NCBI RefSeq assembly: GCF_031877795.1
Contig: NC_133934.1
Coordinates: 22,695,716 to 22,759,715, forward strand
DNA length: 64,000 bases
Direction of reading: 5' to 3'
From: Strix aluco
Lineage: Eukaryota; Chordata; Aves; Strigiformes; Strigidae
Within the stretch, counting starts at the first letter, position 1, and each line of letters opens with the position of its first letter. Of this stretch, positions 1 through 12,500 are shown one piece after another. A program made the translations under genes and the position numbers. A model generated the notes under the pieces. That model did no database searches. It was not told where the DNA came from and saw nothing but the letters and a program-made list of their open reading frames with translations.

Positions 1-2490
1 AAATTGGCACCCACAACAAAGTCAAAAGCAAGGGTGAGATAAATATTAAAACTGTTTCTGTTGAGTTCAAGTGTAGGCAAAACAGTTGTCTGTGTGCTGT
101 TAAAATCAATGTGACCGAACCCTGGACTGAATCATTCAATGTTCACAGAAAAGGATGTTTGCAAGCATGACTTCAGTGATCTTTGCCTGGCTACACAGAG
201 TGTTGTGCTAGTTCACATAAGAAAGAACAGCTATGAATACCTTTAAAGGCTCACTCACAATATCATTTCATTAACCCAGCAAGACCACAGCCATGACTCT
301 ACAGCTTTTAGTTTAGATTTAGTTTGCATCTGTACAAATTTAAAGTATGAGTAATTTTTTTGCAGTCTTCTACAAAAGGTTTCACAGAGATGCCTCAAGA
401 ATAGTTTTGTTTACTTGTGTAATGAGAGCGGCTTTTCCTATGCAAATTCCAATAGCACTGCATTTTTGCAAATTTGAAAATCGAATCCTTCTGAATGAGA
501 AAATAAGGATACACCCCCCATGAAGATGTAAAGGATACATTTGTTTAAAAGTTCTCCCTCTGAGCCTTTTTTCTTTTCTTTCCCATTTTAACTGCCATTA
601 ATAGACAGAAATTAATATAGGAAAAGGAAATGCAATAATGTTGGTTTAATGGTTTGCCTTTAACCCAAGAAAGTAAGAAAATTCAAAGATAAGGCTTCCA
701 ATTAATCTTTAACTTGTAACATAAAAGCACTGATTTCAAGCCTTAACAACGTTGCAATTATGAAAGCACAGGGGGAATGTACTGTGGACATAGTCAAAGT
801 TTTAATCCTAAATCTGTCTGGCTCTTGTGAATTTATTAGAGCTTTAAAATTTAACATCATTTCTGTGTATGATATAAACATATGTGTTCTTGACCCACTT
901 TGAAAAACAACCACAAGTGAAATACCATTTGCATTAATCATTCAAGAGCTTTGCAAAAAGATTGCATCTCAAGAGATGACTTTTCCACTGAAGTTTACAC
1001 TATTCAGATTGGTTTCATTACTTTTTACATATATTGAATTGCAGCTCTTGTTGTTCAGAGCATTGGTTTTAGAACTTGTTTCCATTATCTCATTCCAAAT
1101 GTATACATTGTCACTTAATATTCTGAAGAGAAAAATTAATTTTTATGTAATAGTTTTACCCTGACAATTACAAAAATGTCATTGTAAACTAAAACCTTTC
1201 AAATTAAATTCTATTTTCACCCTTTAATCACTATGTAATAAAACTACGAAGGAGATGTTTGTACCCTGTTGAAATAATCAAATTATGTTTGTACTGTATT
1301 GAAATAATAAATAGATGCAACAACAATTTTTCACACTTTTCACTAGATTGTTTATTGAATTCTTTATGGGAATAAGGATCCACACTAGCGGCTCTCCTTG
1401 CAAGACTAAAATCTAAGTTTATTATGTGTTTATAGAAATTACTTTTTCTATCCATGATATAATGTTACATTTTGTTGGAAATATTCTGTGACTATTATTG
1501 GCCCTACTAAGAGAATAGCATTTAAGGAATCATACTAAATTAATCCTTGAAGCCATATATCTCTGTATTACACTTAGCAAAATTTAGCATTGCTACACCA
1601 CATCCTCATGGATCTATCTCTGGAATCCATTACTCATGAGCAGCAGATATAAATCAATGTTGAATATTTTAAAATCCATACCTTGTGTTTACCTGTCTGT
1701 GCAATAAAAAGTATAAGGAGACTGAAAAATATTGATAGCTGAATGTTTGGGCTCAATTTAGGAAGCTGAATGATCCTTGATACTTCAGAACCCATGTCAG
1801 ATAAGGAAGATATCCTTGATTCTTGAACTGAATACTTATTTTGGGGTTTTACTTAATAGAAAATTAGATACAAATCTAAGCTTGTAAGAGCAGGTGATGA
1901 TGAAAAATTTAAAGTAAATATGAAAGATGCAAATTGTCATGTATAAATCTTCACTATTATGCTTGAATTAGTGAAGCTCAGTGCCTTCAGAATGATCTCT
2001 GGAATGCTAGTTATGACAATATTAGTTGAGTATGTTTCATAAGAAGTCTTTTTTCAAAACTGACAGAATTAGTAACATTATCCAGCATTAATGGTTTTGG
2101 ATACTTTCTGGCCTAAGATATTTTCTACAGACACTTATTAGCCTGATAAATGATGACATTTTGATCCACAATTTTCTTTGAAAATAAAGGGTGACAAGTC
2201 CATTTTATTTTTCTGGAAAATAGTAACTATATATTGTGTTGCTAGTGTTAAAATACTCTTGACACCTGCCAATTTTGGAACAGGGTCTTGGAATGGGGCT
2301 TTGTGGCAAAGATATAGATCTGAAAACAAATTCTGCCAAGTCTGGAAAAGTCATAAGCGTGCAAGAATCACTGTTCATGCAGTTGAGTACTTGATAGTAT
2401 TTACCTAGTAAGTTTCCGATTATTTTTGCCCTCAATAAATACGCTCTTATCACAGTTCCAAGTGTGATCACACTGTGCATACACCAAAAT
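1..2490. other. AT-rich intergenic DNA, no gene seen
   Basis: The open frames here are short (under 100 codons), have AT-rich random composition, and match nothing I recognise. An octamer-like ATGCAAAT site occurs near 440-447, in a stretch that is less AT-rich than its surroundings. I see no repeat element that I can name. Confidence 0.6.
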
Positions 2491-2492
2491 AT

Positions 2493-2508
2493 CACAGAAT
2501 CACAGAAT
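2493..2508 (-). repeat. CR1 3'-terminal octamer repeats
   Basis: Two exact tandem CACAGAAT units occur at 2493-2500 and 2501-2508. On the element strand they read ATTCTGTG. CR1 elements end in short octamer arrays of this kind, which are thought to be recognised by the element's own reverse transcriptase. Confidence 0.9.
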
Positions 2509-2576
2509 CATCTAGGTTGGAAAAGACCTTGTAGATCATCTAGTCCAACCATTAACCTAACACTGACCATTCCCAA

Positions 2577-4368
2577 CTACACCATATCCCTAAGCGCTAT
2601 GACAACCCGACTCTTAAACACCTCCAGGGATTGGGACTCCACCACCTCCCTGGGCAGCCCATTCCAACACCTAACAACCCATTCTGTAAAGAAATGCTTC
2701 CTAATATCTAGTCTAAACCTTCTCTGGTGCAATTTGAGGCCATTACCTCTTGTCCTATCGCTCGTTACTTGGTTCAAGAGACTCATCCCCAGCTCTCTGC
2801 AACCTCCTTTCAGGTAGTTGTAGAGGGCGATGAGGTCTCCCCTCAGCCTCCTCTTCTCCAGACTAAACAACCCCAGTTCCCTCAGCCGCTCCTCGTACGA
2901 CATGTGCTCCAGACCCTTCACCAGCTTCGTTGCCCTTCTCTGGACACGCTCGAGTAATTCAATGTCCTCTTTATAGTGAGGGGCCCAAAACTGAACACAG
3001 TAATCGAGGTGCGACCTCACCAGTGCCGAGTACAGGGGTAAGATGCCTTCCCTGTCCCTGCTGGCCACGCTATTGCTGATACAAGCCAGGATACCACTGG
3101 CCTTCTTGGCCACCTGGGCACGCTGCTGGCTCATGTTCAGCCGGCTGTCAATCAACACCCCCAGGTCCCTCTCTGACTGGCAGCTCTCCAGCCACTCCTC
3201 CCCAAGCCTGTAGCGCTGCTGGGGGTTGTTGTGGCCGAAGTGCAGAACCTGGCATTTGGCCTTATTGAAACTCATACAGTTGGCCTTAGCCCATCACTCC
3301 AGCTTGTCCAGGTCTCTCTGCAGAGCCTCCCTACCCTCGAGCAGATCAACACTCCCACCCAACTTGGTGTCATCTGCAAACTTACTGAGGGTGCACTCGA
3401 TCCCCTTGTCTAGATCATCAATAAAGATGTTAAACAGGAGCGGCCCCAAAACCGAGCCCTGGGGGACACCACTCGTGACCGGCCGCCAACCGGATTTAAC
3501 TCCATTAACTACAACTCTTTGGGCCCAGCCATCCAGTCAGTGTTTTACCCAGCAAAGCGTGTGCCCATCCAAGCCACAAGCAGCCAGTTTTGCCAGGAGA
3601 ATGCTGTGGGAAATGGTATCAAAGGCCTTACGAAAGTCAAAGTAGACAACATCCACAACCTTTCCCTCATCCAATAAGCTGGTTGCCCTGTCATAGAAGG
3701 CAATCAGGTTTGTCAAGCAGGACCTGCCTTTCATAAACCCATGCTGACTGGGCCTGATCATCTGGTTGTCTCGCATGTGTTCTCAGGATGAGCTGCTCCA
3801 TCAGCTTCCCGGGCACTGAAGTCAAGCTGACAGGCCTGTAATTTCCTGGATCATCCTTCCGACCCTTCTTATATATGGGCGTCACATTGGCCCATTTCCA
3901 ATCTGTCGGGACCTCCCTGGTCAGCCAGGATTGCTGGTAAATGATGGAAAGCGGCTTGGTGAGCACCCCAGCCAGCTCCTTCAGCACCCTCGGGTGTATC
4001 CCATCTGGTCCCATAGACTGTGTATGTCTATGTGATGCAGTAGGTCACTGACTCTCTCCTCCTGGACTGGGGGGGGGCATGTCATTCTCCCAGTCTCTGT
4101 CTTGTGGCTGAGGAGGCTGGATTCCCTCAGTACAACTAGTCTTGTTATTAAAGACTGAGGTGAAGAAGGTATTAAGCACCTCAGCCTTTTCCTCATCACT
4201 CATTGCCATTTTTCCTCCTGTGTCTAGCAGGGGATGGAGGCTCTCCCTGGTCTTTCTATTCCTGTTGAAGTACTTACAGAAACATTTCTTGTTATCCTTG
4301 ACTGCTGAAGCCAGATTAATTTCTAGCTGGGCTTTAGACCTCCTGACTTCCACCCTGCATAGCCTCAC
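2577..4368 (-). pseudogene. CR1 ORF2 remnant: reverse transcriptase and C-terminal part
   Basis: Reading on the minus strand from 4368 downward, the frames carry in order: a linker region (4045-4368); an RT block with the words MGPDGIHPRVLKELA and YRPVSLTSVPGKLMEQ (3691-4014); the palm motif YFDFRKAFDTISH (within 3537-3776); a FADDTKLGG catalytic motif (about 3370-3400, other frame); and the long C-terminal frame starting [22 protein letters not shown] (2577-3275). The frame changes near 3690-3780 and again between the palm motif and FADD, and a TGA at about 3290 interrupts the stretch between FADD and MSFNKAK. These breaks mean no active protein is made. The C-terminal 232-codon frame is the longest intact piece. 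Confidence 0.9.
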
Positions 4369-5026
4369 AGCATCTTTGTAATCATTGTGAGTGGCTAGCC
4401 CCTTCTTTCAAAGGCCGTAAACTCTCCTTTTCTCCCTGAGTTGCAGCCACAGCTCCCTGTTTAGCCAAGGTGGCCTTCTCTGCCGTCGGCTTCTCTTACA
4501 GCACCTGGGGACAACCTGCTCCTATGACATTAAGATTTTCTTCTTAAAGAGTATCCAGCCTTCCTGGACCCCTATACCCTTCAGGATTGTCTCCCAAGGG
4601 ATTCTGTCAATCACTTGCTTAAACAAGTCAAAGTCAGCCCTTTGGAAGTCCAGGATGGCAGTTCTGTTGCCCCCTCTCCTGGACTCTCTAAACATAGAGA
4701 AGTCTATTCTTTCATGATCGCTGTGCCCTAGTTGGTTTAAACTGCCACATCATCCACCATTCCTTCTCTGTTCACAAAGAGGAGATCCAGCAGGGCACCT
4801 TCTCTGGTCCATTCACTCACCAGCTGCATCAGAAAGTTATCTGCCACACATTCCAGGAATCTCTGGGACTGGTCCCGCTCTGCTGTGTTTTATTTCCAGC
4901 AGATTTCTGGGAAGTTAAAGTTTCCCACAAGAACAAGGGCAAGTGATCGTGAGATTTCTCCTAAGTGCCTATAGAATATTTCATCCACCTCTCTGTCCTG
5001 GCTGGGTGGCGTATAATACACTCCCA

Positions 5027-5563
5027 CTACGACATCTGCTCTGTTGGCCTTCCCCTGATTCTAACATAAAAACACTCCATCCTGTCTTCACTATACTTGT
5101 GTTTGAAGCAATCATAACAGTCCCTAACATGCAGCACCACCCCACTGCCTCTCCTTCCTTGTCTATCCCTCCTAAAGAGCTTGTAGCCATCAACTGGCAC
5201 ACTCCAGTCATGGGAGACACCCCACCATGTTTCTGTAATAGCCACTACATCATAATTTTCCTGTTTCATCACGGCTTCAAGCTCCTCCTGTTTGTTACCC
5301 ATGCTGTGTGCATTGGTATACATGCACTTCAGATGGGCTGATGTCCCCAGCACCTTTTTGCATTTAGAGGTCCTAATTCCAGCCTGATCTTTCACAGGTG
5401 TTACCACAGTTACTGATCCATCAATATCCCTTGAATCTTTGCTGTGCTGCATGTCTCCATCCCTTGTCTCCACTGAAGTAGCAGGGTGAGGGTTGTTGCT
5501 GGCACACCAGCCCACAAACTCTGGTAATCTACCCTGGGGCTTATGTTCCAGTTTTGTTCTCAT
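5027..5563 (-). pseudogene. CR1 ORF2 remnant: APE-like endonuclease N-terminus
   Basis: This 178-codon minus-strand frame contains the start of the apurinic/apyrimidinic-type endonuclease of CR1 ORF2. The words YTNAHSMGNKQEELEAV and VVAITETWW are visible, and the glutamate of the TETWW motif is the family's metal-binding residue. Further along are GYKLFRRDRQGRRGSGVVL and RMECFYVRIRG. It is cut off before the rest of the domain: the frame is lost at about 5027, and the remaining endonuclease sequence (4400-5026) is in other frames. It belongs to the same element as the RT remnant downstream. Confidence 0.9.
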
Positions 5564-5690
5564 TCCGCCTTCAAATCTAGTTTAAAGCTCTCTGAATGAG
5601 CCCAGCTAACTCCTGCCCCAAGATCCTTTTGCCTCTCTGGGACAGGTGCATCCCATCTGATGCCAAAAGGTCTGGCATCATGATATATGC

Positions 5691-5964
5691 AGGAAATTAA
5701 CATCCAACTCAGAGGTAGAAAAGAATAGGGGGATTTTTCCTGCTCTCATCTGCTCTGAATTAAGCTCCAGTGCTTGAATTACACAACGAAAATCTTCTCC
5801 TGTACCTGAGTTACCATCCACATCACTGATAAAAAGAAATTATGAAAGATTAATCCTTTTAATTCAAATATGTAGGGGATTTGGCCTGGAGAAGACATTG
5901 GACTCCTACAGCATCTTCCAGGACTATTAGTGGAAGTGGAGACAGGAACAACTGACTGACAGTT
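5691..5964. other. Short unassigned spacer between CR1 and LTR
   Basis: This stretch of about 270 bases lies between the 5' end of the CR1 copy and the solo LTR. I see no gene and no clear repeat in it. Part of it could be an unrecognised 5' extension of the CR1. Confidence 0.4.
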
Positions 5965-6511
5965 TGTGGTGGGTTGACCCTGGCCAACAGCAAAGCCCCC
6001 ACCCAGTTGCCCACTCGCTCTCCTGTCCCAACAGGGTGGACAAGAGAATCAGAAGGGGGAAAAAATGAGAAAAAACTCATGGGTTATGATAAGAACAACT
6101 TAATAACTGAAGAAAGGAGAAACAAATAAGCAGTGTAAAGGCAGTCACCACCTCCCACCAGCAGACCAATGCCCAGCCAGTCTCCAAGGCAATGGCTACC
6201 TTGGAAAAACATACTCCCCTGCCCACTAGTTTTATTGCTGAGCATGATGTCATATGGTGTGGAATATTCATTTGGTCAGTTGTGGTCACCTGTCCTGGAT
6301 TTGTTTTCTCCCAACCTGTTGCCCAACCCCAGCCCACTCCCTGGTGGAGCAGAGTGAAAAAGAGAGAAGTCCTTGACATTGTGCAGGCACTGCTCAGCAA
6401 CTGCTGAAACATTGGTGTGCTATCAACACAGCTTTTGTCACAAATCTAAAACACAGCACCATATGGGATGCTATGAAGACAATTGACTCCTTCCCACCCA
6501 GAGCTAGTACA
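5965..6511 (-). mobile_element. Solo LTR of an avian endogenous retrovirus (ERVL-like), minus strand
   Basis: The 547-base element has TG...CA ends, and its right-hand end on the element strand (left end here) is the GGGTCAACCCACCACA-type terminus common in bird LTRs. On the minus strand it shows a degenerate promoter: a CRE-like TGACATCA at about 6244-6251, followed by an AATAAAA in the place where family members carry TATATAAA. A short direct word (CCTGTTGGGACAGG) near 6020-6035 also fits the family. No internal gag, pol or env sequence flanks it, so it is a solo LTR left by recombination. The 5-base flanks (CAGTT and GAATT) match at only 3 of 5 positions, so the target duplication has decayed. 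The family assignment is from memory of bird repeats, without a database search. Confidence 0.75.
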
Positions 6512-9500
6512 GAATTGTACTGGTCTGACTGAAAACTGCAGCGGAGGACGACCAGAAACAGCAGGAGCAGAGAATGGAACAGGTTGAACAGGGAGACTCT
6601 TCAATATACTAAATTAATAGAGCTCACTTCTGTATATCAGTTGAAGGACCTAAAGATTTATTTGCTGCAGACCAATCATTTTTTTAAATTTATTTTATTT
6701 TTTCTGAAGGGAGAATTATTTATTTACATATTGGCTTTTCTGAATTAATTGAATGTTTCACAAATATTTTTTTATAATTTCATATCTATGTGAGGCAGTG
6801 GAAGGTCAGGTACAGTTGTCAGGTAGGGAAAAGAAACACAAAACTTAAGAAGCATCTATAAATTTAGGGTAATCAAATGCGATATTCATTACATGAATTA
6901 CAGAGTGCTTTGTATTATCTGGTACTTCACATGTTCAAAACAGATCTCATTTCAGTTGCAGTCATGAGTCCTCAGCAGTTCAGATTTCAAGATCTCTAGA
7001 TATCCTGTTACTAAAAATTTCAGTTTAAATTCTTTGCTAGGACAACAACAAAAAAAATACCATGTCAGAGACAAAAGGTATCATTCCGGTAAACTAAAGA
7101 AATATTTGCTTTTTTTCTTTGTTTTTGGTATGTTCAGTCTTGAAATGAAATCACACAGCTTTGTTTTAAAATATGAAACATGAGCCATCTGAAGGTAAAA
7201 ACTTATGAACTAATCTACATTATATTTCTTCAGCACAGAATAAAAGGAGTGATGTCTGACATCTTCTGTTTAAATCAAATTGTGAAAATCCCTGAAAGTC
7301 CTACAGATGATCACTCAAATCCAAAGCATGAGGGCTGCTGTGATAGTTTGTCTTTTCTAAGTAGAAAGACTCAGAGAATACCACATGATACAAGAGCCTT
7401 TGGAGCTGAAAAGAGCAAGAGCTGCCCTGCTGAATGATGGTAGTATGAATATAGGACAGCGGGCCTGATCAAGATATTCCCATGAAGGCTATGAAGTGCT
7501 GCCAAACATATTAACCACACAAACAGCTGCTTTGTACTGAAGACACAACACTGCTTTTTTTTGTTGTTGTTTTTCCACATTCAAGAAAATGTGACTCCCT
7601 GAATTAGTATCTTCTCTAGTCAGCACCATGTTTTCTTATGTTGCTAATGGTACCATCAGTGAAACTGTGCAATGGTATTAATAGAAAAACACCAGTTTTA
7701 TCCTGGAGTTACATTACTATTAAACCAAAAAGTTGGTACATTGTGAACATCATTTCTAGCTCTTATTTTGATTTGCATCTCTTAAAGAATGGTTGTTCGA
7801 GTAACAAGAATTAGTTGTACTAAACCCCAAATTCACTTTACCTGATATTATCAGCTAAGCCTTTGAAAGAACATTAGAAGCACCTGTATTTTAAATTGCA
7901 GCTGATAAAACAGCAAAGCTCTTACTGAAGATAATGACCTAAAAAGGGATAACATCACAGTAGAATCAGACAGTGCCATTCAATTGTCTGTCCTGCCATT
8001 TGTAAAGAAATGTGCTATTATTTCTTGATTTAAGATTATGAAGAACACTGCTCAGGCAATACTCACTCCTTTTGGAAAGCTTTTCATGCACAGAATCAGA
8101 TAAACAAGATGCTGTCTTCTGAGACTGCTGAAAAGCTGTTGAACACAACAAATTCCTTTTGTCTTTTTAAAAAGTCAAACAGTAAGCTTTCTCACACTAT
8201 AAGCATGTTAGCATGTGACTCAAGATACAAAACGCAAGCCATAAATATGTCTCATTGAGTTTTAAGATGACTGAAAGAAGAAAGAAATTGCCTAGGGTTG
8301 TTAATGCTGAAACAGCAGAAAATAGGATAAATGTACAATTTATTGAAAGCAATTTTTTTATAACAAAGAAAAAAGGTAGCCAGCTACTTTGAAGAAAACA
8401 GCCATCTATACCTGGTTCAAGGGACATCCTGATTTTGAAAGTCTATACCTTCAGACAGTAATTGTAATCCTTTTCAATACTTAGAGAGCAGTTATATACT
8501 CTATTTATAAAAGATGAACTTATTAATATTTAAAGAAAGAAAACAAAGGAAAAAACTAAAGTAAATTCCCTATGAAATTGTTCAGTGTGTGTATATCATC
8601 TGTGTAGGTGGGTATACCTGAATATAAGATGTTTCTTTACACTTATGCATGAAGCATAATAGCAAAAAGTCACTAGAGGATATAAAACAGAGAAAGCAAG
8701 CCCAGACTTCAGCTTTAACTAAGACCATGATTTTTTTCTTTTGCTAAGAGGAGAATAATGGCAGAAATTACATTCTTTTTCTGTCCTGTTCTTCAGAGAA
8801 CTGATAATCAGAAATGTTGGAACAATTTTCTTCTGCACACTACAGATTAGTGCTGAGTGAAATACTCACTGCTGAGGGGAAAAGGATTCAAATTTCATGG
8901 AGCTTTTACCAACATTTGACCCAGTCAATGGTACTTTTGTCTATTAAAATGCACTTAAATAGCATATGTTATTTCTTCAAAAAGCTAAGTGTTTTCTTCT
9001 AATCTTTGAGGTATTTTAAGCATGGATACAGATAAGTTTAAGCTACATTTTCCTTCTCCAAGATAAGAACTGGGTTTGATTTTCAAATGAAAGACAGATA
9101 GCTGCACTTACTACTCTTTGTTTTAAGAAAAACACAGATGTCACATACTAACATCAGAAAAGTGTCTGGTATAACCCTTGCAGAATACTGAAATATTTCC
9201 TGCCTTTTTAAAAAAAATTAAGAAATGAACTATCATTAGAGGCTTTATCCTATGGCTATGAATGTTGAAAGGATCATTGTTCTCAAAGTTCAAACACAAA
9301 TTACTTTCAAAGGGAAATAAAGGAAGAACAAAGAAAATTTTAAAAGAGGCTGGAGGCCAGGATGAGTGCTTTAAACTGATAGATCTGAATTCTAGGTGGC
9401 TCTCTGTGGGAGAGGTGAAGAAAAATCCAGTTGTCAGAAAAAAAAAAAAAAAAAGTTTAAACTCCCTACTTCACCAGTGAAGGAGGGGTGGCATTTCTAA

Positions 9501-12500
9501 AAATCCCCATCACACCTATACAAAGGTCAACAAAATCTCAATGGTGTGATTCACTACATCTAGGTTAGGAGGATACTTTTTTCCATTAGACAATTCTGTC
9601 TGCTCAGGACTTAATCTGTCTCAGCTTCTTCTGAGATGGATACCTAAGGGTGGCTCTTTTAAAGGAGATGTAGCAGTGGGTTTTTTTATCTTTTGCTTAA
9701 TACTTTATGTTAGAGCAGTTTCCTAGGAATTTGGAGAGGTGGGTTCTGTGCCTGCTTCAGCTGCAAGGGAATTAAACTTATATCTTAAGAAGATACTGAA
9801 AGGGTTGAAAGGGGAAGGAGCCTGCCACTTAAAGCTTTTTTTAATTTTCTTTTTATGTAGCCAAAAATGCAAAATCCCTGAGGACAGGGAAGAATAAGAG
9901 GGAGCTGTATTCTTGTCTGGGAAGGATTAAAACTGAAAAAACTGAAGCCTGTAGACTATTCATTGTAATACATATTTGTATTGTATTAGGCCACCACTGA
10001 AAAAAAACAGTGGAACTATTTGCTGAGAGTAGACTCTCCTATATGACAGTATTTAACCATTTGGAGACAAATAGCCACTGTTTCTTTCAGTACCCTGTTT
10101 CTTTACAGTTCAGTAGAAATGCAAAGGTGGCTTTCCAGAATTTAGAAGACAATTTTTTCTGTCTCAAGATGATTAAAATCTAAAAAGGAAACTTTCAGAT
10201 TTCTCTGACATGTGCTACAAGCAGCAAATGCTCGTGAAGTAGCTCAACAGCACTACAAGCTAAATGTTCAGAATTATGGCTGTTTTTTTCAGTATGCCCT
10301 TGTAGATCTGGGTGCCTGTTTAGCTGTGCCTTACTCAAGCAGAGACATAAGTATGAAATAGATAATTATGTCCCCTAAAATAAATACCTCTAAAATGTGT
10401 GAAAGCATTCAAGATGTCAACTAAACGTTTAGATGCCTATAAGCTTAGGCAGGGCTGTAAAAAGGATACACACATATGGAACAGTTGTTCAGAAATTAGG
10501 TAGGACTTCAGGTCCCCCTGATAAGATTTCAGCAGAACCAACACCATTCAGAAACTCACTAATTTGTTTCAAAGGTATTTTTAGAACCAAGCAAGTAACT
10601 TGAAGCAGGAGATTAGGTTATCTTTCAGATCAAATATATCTAAATCATACCATATAGGGAAAACTTAGGGACACAAGGGCAGAAGGAAAGAAGGAATAAT
10701 GCAGCCCTAGGAAAAAGGAGGATTATTTTATGCATATTTTAATGGATTTTGGTTAGCTACTTTTTCATCTGCCTATGACTCTATGACTCAATCTTTCTAA
10801 TTCTTTCATCTTTCATTTGATTAAAAAAATAGCACTAATGCATAAGACAATGGAAAATGGGACACAGTTCTCAATCACTTATATTTCATTGAGTTAGCTA
10901 ACAAAATGAATGACAAAAATTAAAAGGTATAAACTATACATTATTAAATTTACCAAATAACAGTCTTATTCAATATGTACCTTTCTGAGTAATAATTTTT
11001 TTAATTGTCACAATTTTACACCATTTCTGAGTGGGTTTGAGGGGTGACTGCACTGATAAATGGACACATTCTCCGAAGTCACCAAGCACGTGCATAGCCT
11101 AATATTCCTTAAGCATAAACTTTGTTAAAATCAATACAGGGTTGAAAATGTGTTTTAATGGGCTTCAGCCAACTCTGATTATCAATACTATTCTACCTTT
11201 GCAAAAACTACTCACCTGTTTAAAAATTCCCAAGTGCTAGAATGTCAGAAAATGAAAAAAGATGGAATCTAGCCCATTCCCAGCTAAGGTATAAATCTTC
11301 ATTACTTGTTAACACATACCTGACAAATGCCCTCCCACCCAAACATGTAAAGATGTCCAAAAGTCAATATAACAGATTTTTAGGAGATTGGTTTGGATGG
11401 AGTCTATAAGATATAGCATTTTGTAATAAATCTAGGATTAGAGTACAAGTTTTAAATCCAACCTGTGTGTACACAGTACCGTTCCAAAGGAGAAATGGGA
11501 TCAGGCTGACTCCATCATGATCAGATTCTTCCCCACTTCTGCTTTACAGTTTATTTTGCTCTGTAGTAATAAGGATATCTTTCTGTGTCTGCCTGCTCTT
11601 AGGCAAGTGAGCGAGATAAGTAGTCTGCTTAGCGGAAAATAGTTTCGTGTGTCCCCTTGTTTCCTGCATTGGCACACAATAAAGTGAACGGGTATGAATT
11701 TAAGGGTTTGACTTTTCTGTAAGTGGTGACATTAGTTTTACACATTATATCTCTTCATTAACATCTGTTAGTATGAAAAGGTATAAATACATCTTTCATG
11801 GTTCAGAAAAAGGATTTATGGAAATAGCTGAGAAGACTTGTAATAAACTGAGGTTATATGATTCTTACCTGTATGAATAAGGAAAAGAAAGTAACAGAGA
11901 TAACCTTTCCCCCCTTTCTTTCTCTGGTCTCTGCAGTATCTGGAAGTAGAGGAACAAGAGGGCAAAAGTTATGGAGAAAAGTAATTTTGTTCATTAGACC
12001 AACTGATAAAGTTGGCAAAGAAAAAGTAATTTTTTGTGCACAAAAGCCTTTCTTCAGAGATAAATAAGCACCGAAGCACCTTTCCCTGAATTGCTGGTTA
12101 GGGAGTAGAAGATGTGAGGGGTTTCTTCCCTGCACCCTATTTCTGCTGCTGCACTCAACACCACAATGTATGAAAGTTTCAAAGTCACTTATCCCCATTA
12201 AAGTTATACTGTGGTATTGAAAATACTAATTGCTAGATGGTGCTTTGCAGGTAGAGTTGTCCTTTCTGTGGCTCCACTAGACATTACAATGACTTCTCTT
12301 GAGTATGGTGACAAAAGGACAGCCAGTCACAGCTCATGTCCTGCTTTTCTCTGTTGTCTACTTGCCCCGTGACTGAACATCTTGTCAAATTCAATCCAAG
12401 TCAAACAAGACAGATACAGGGTTTAGAGCCATGTCTCCTAACCCAGCATGTTTATTTCACTAATGAAAGATAGCAAGTTTGTTTTAGAAATACATTTTGT

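Larger units (their letters stand above)
2491..5690 (-). mobile_element. CR1 (chicken repeat 1) LINE, 5'-truncated, decayed
   Basis: This is a non-LTR retrotransposon of the CR1 clade lying on the minus strand. Its 3' end at 2493-2508 shows two tandem CACAGAAT octamers (ATTCTGTG on the element strand), the usual CR1 terminus, with no poly-A tail. Going 5' along the element come the C-terminal part of ORF2, the reverse-transcriptase core, and the APE-like endonuclease. The segment at 5560-5690 resembles the CR1 sequence just upstream of the endonuclease. At about 3.2 kb it is shorter than the roughly 4.5 kb full element, so ORF1 and the 5' end are missing. ORF2 is split over several frames and has internal stops, so the copy is dead. 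The coding similarity is still easy to read, which suggests a moderately old rather than ancient insertion. The left boundary is firm; the right one is approximate. Confidence 0.93.
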
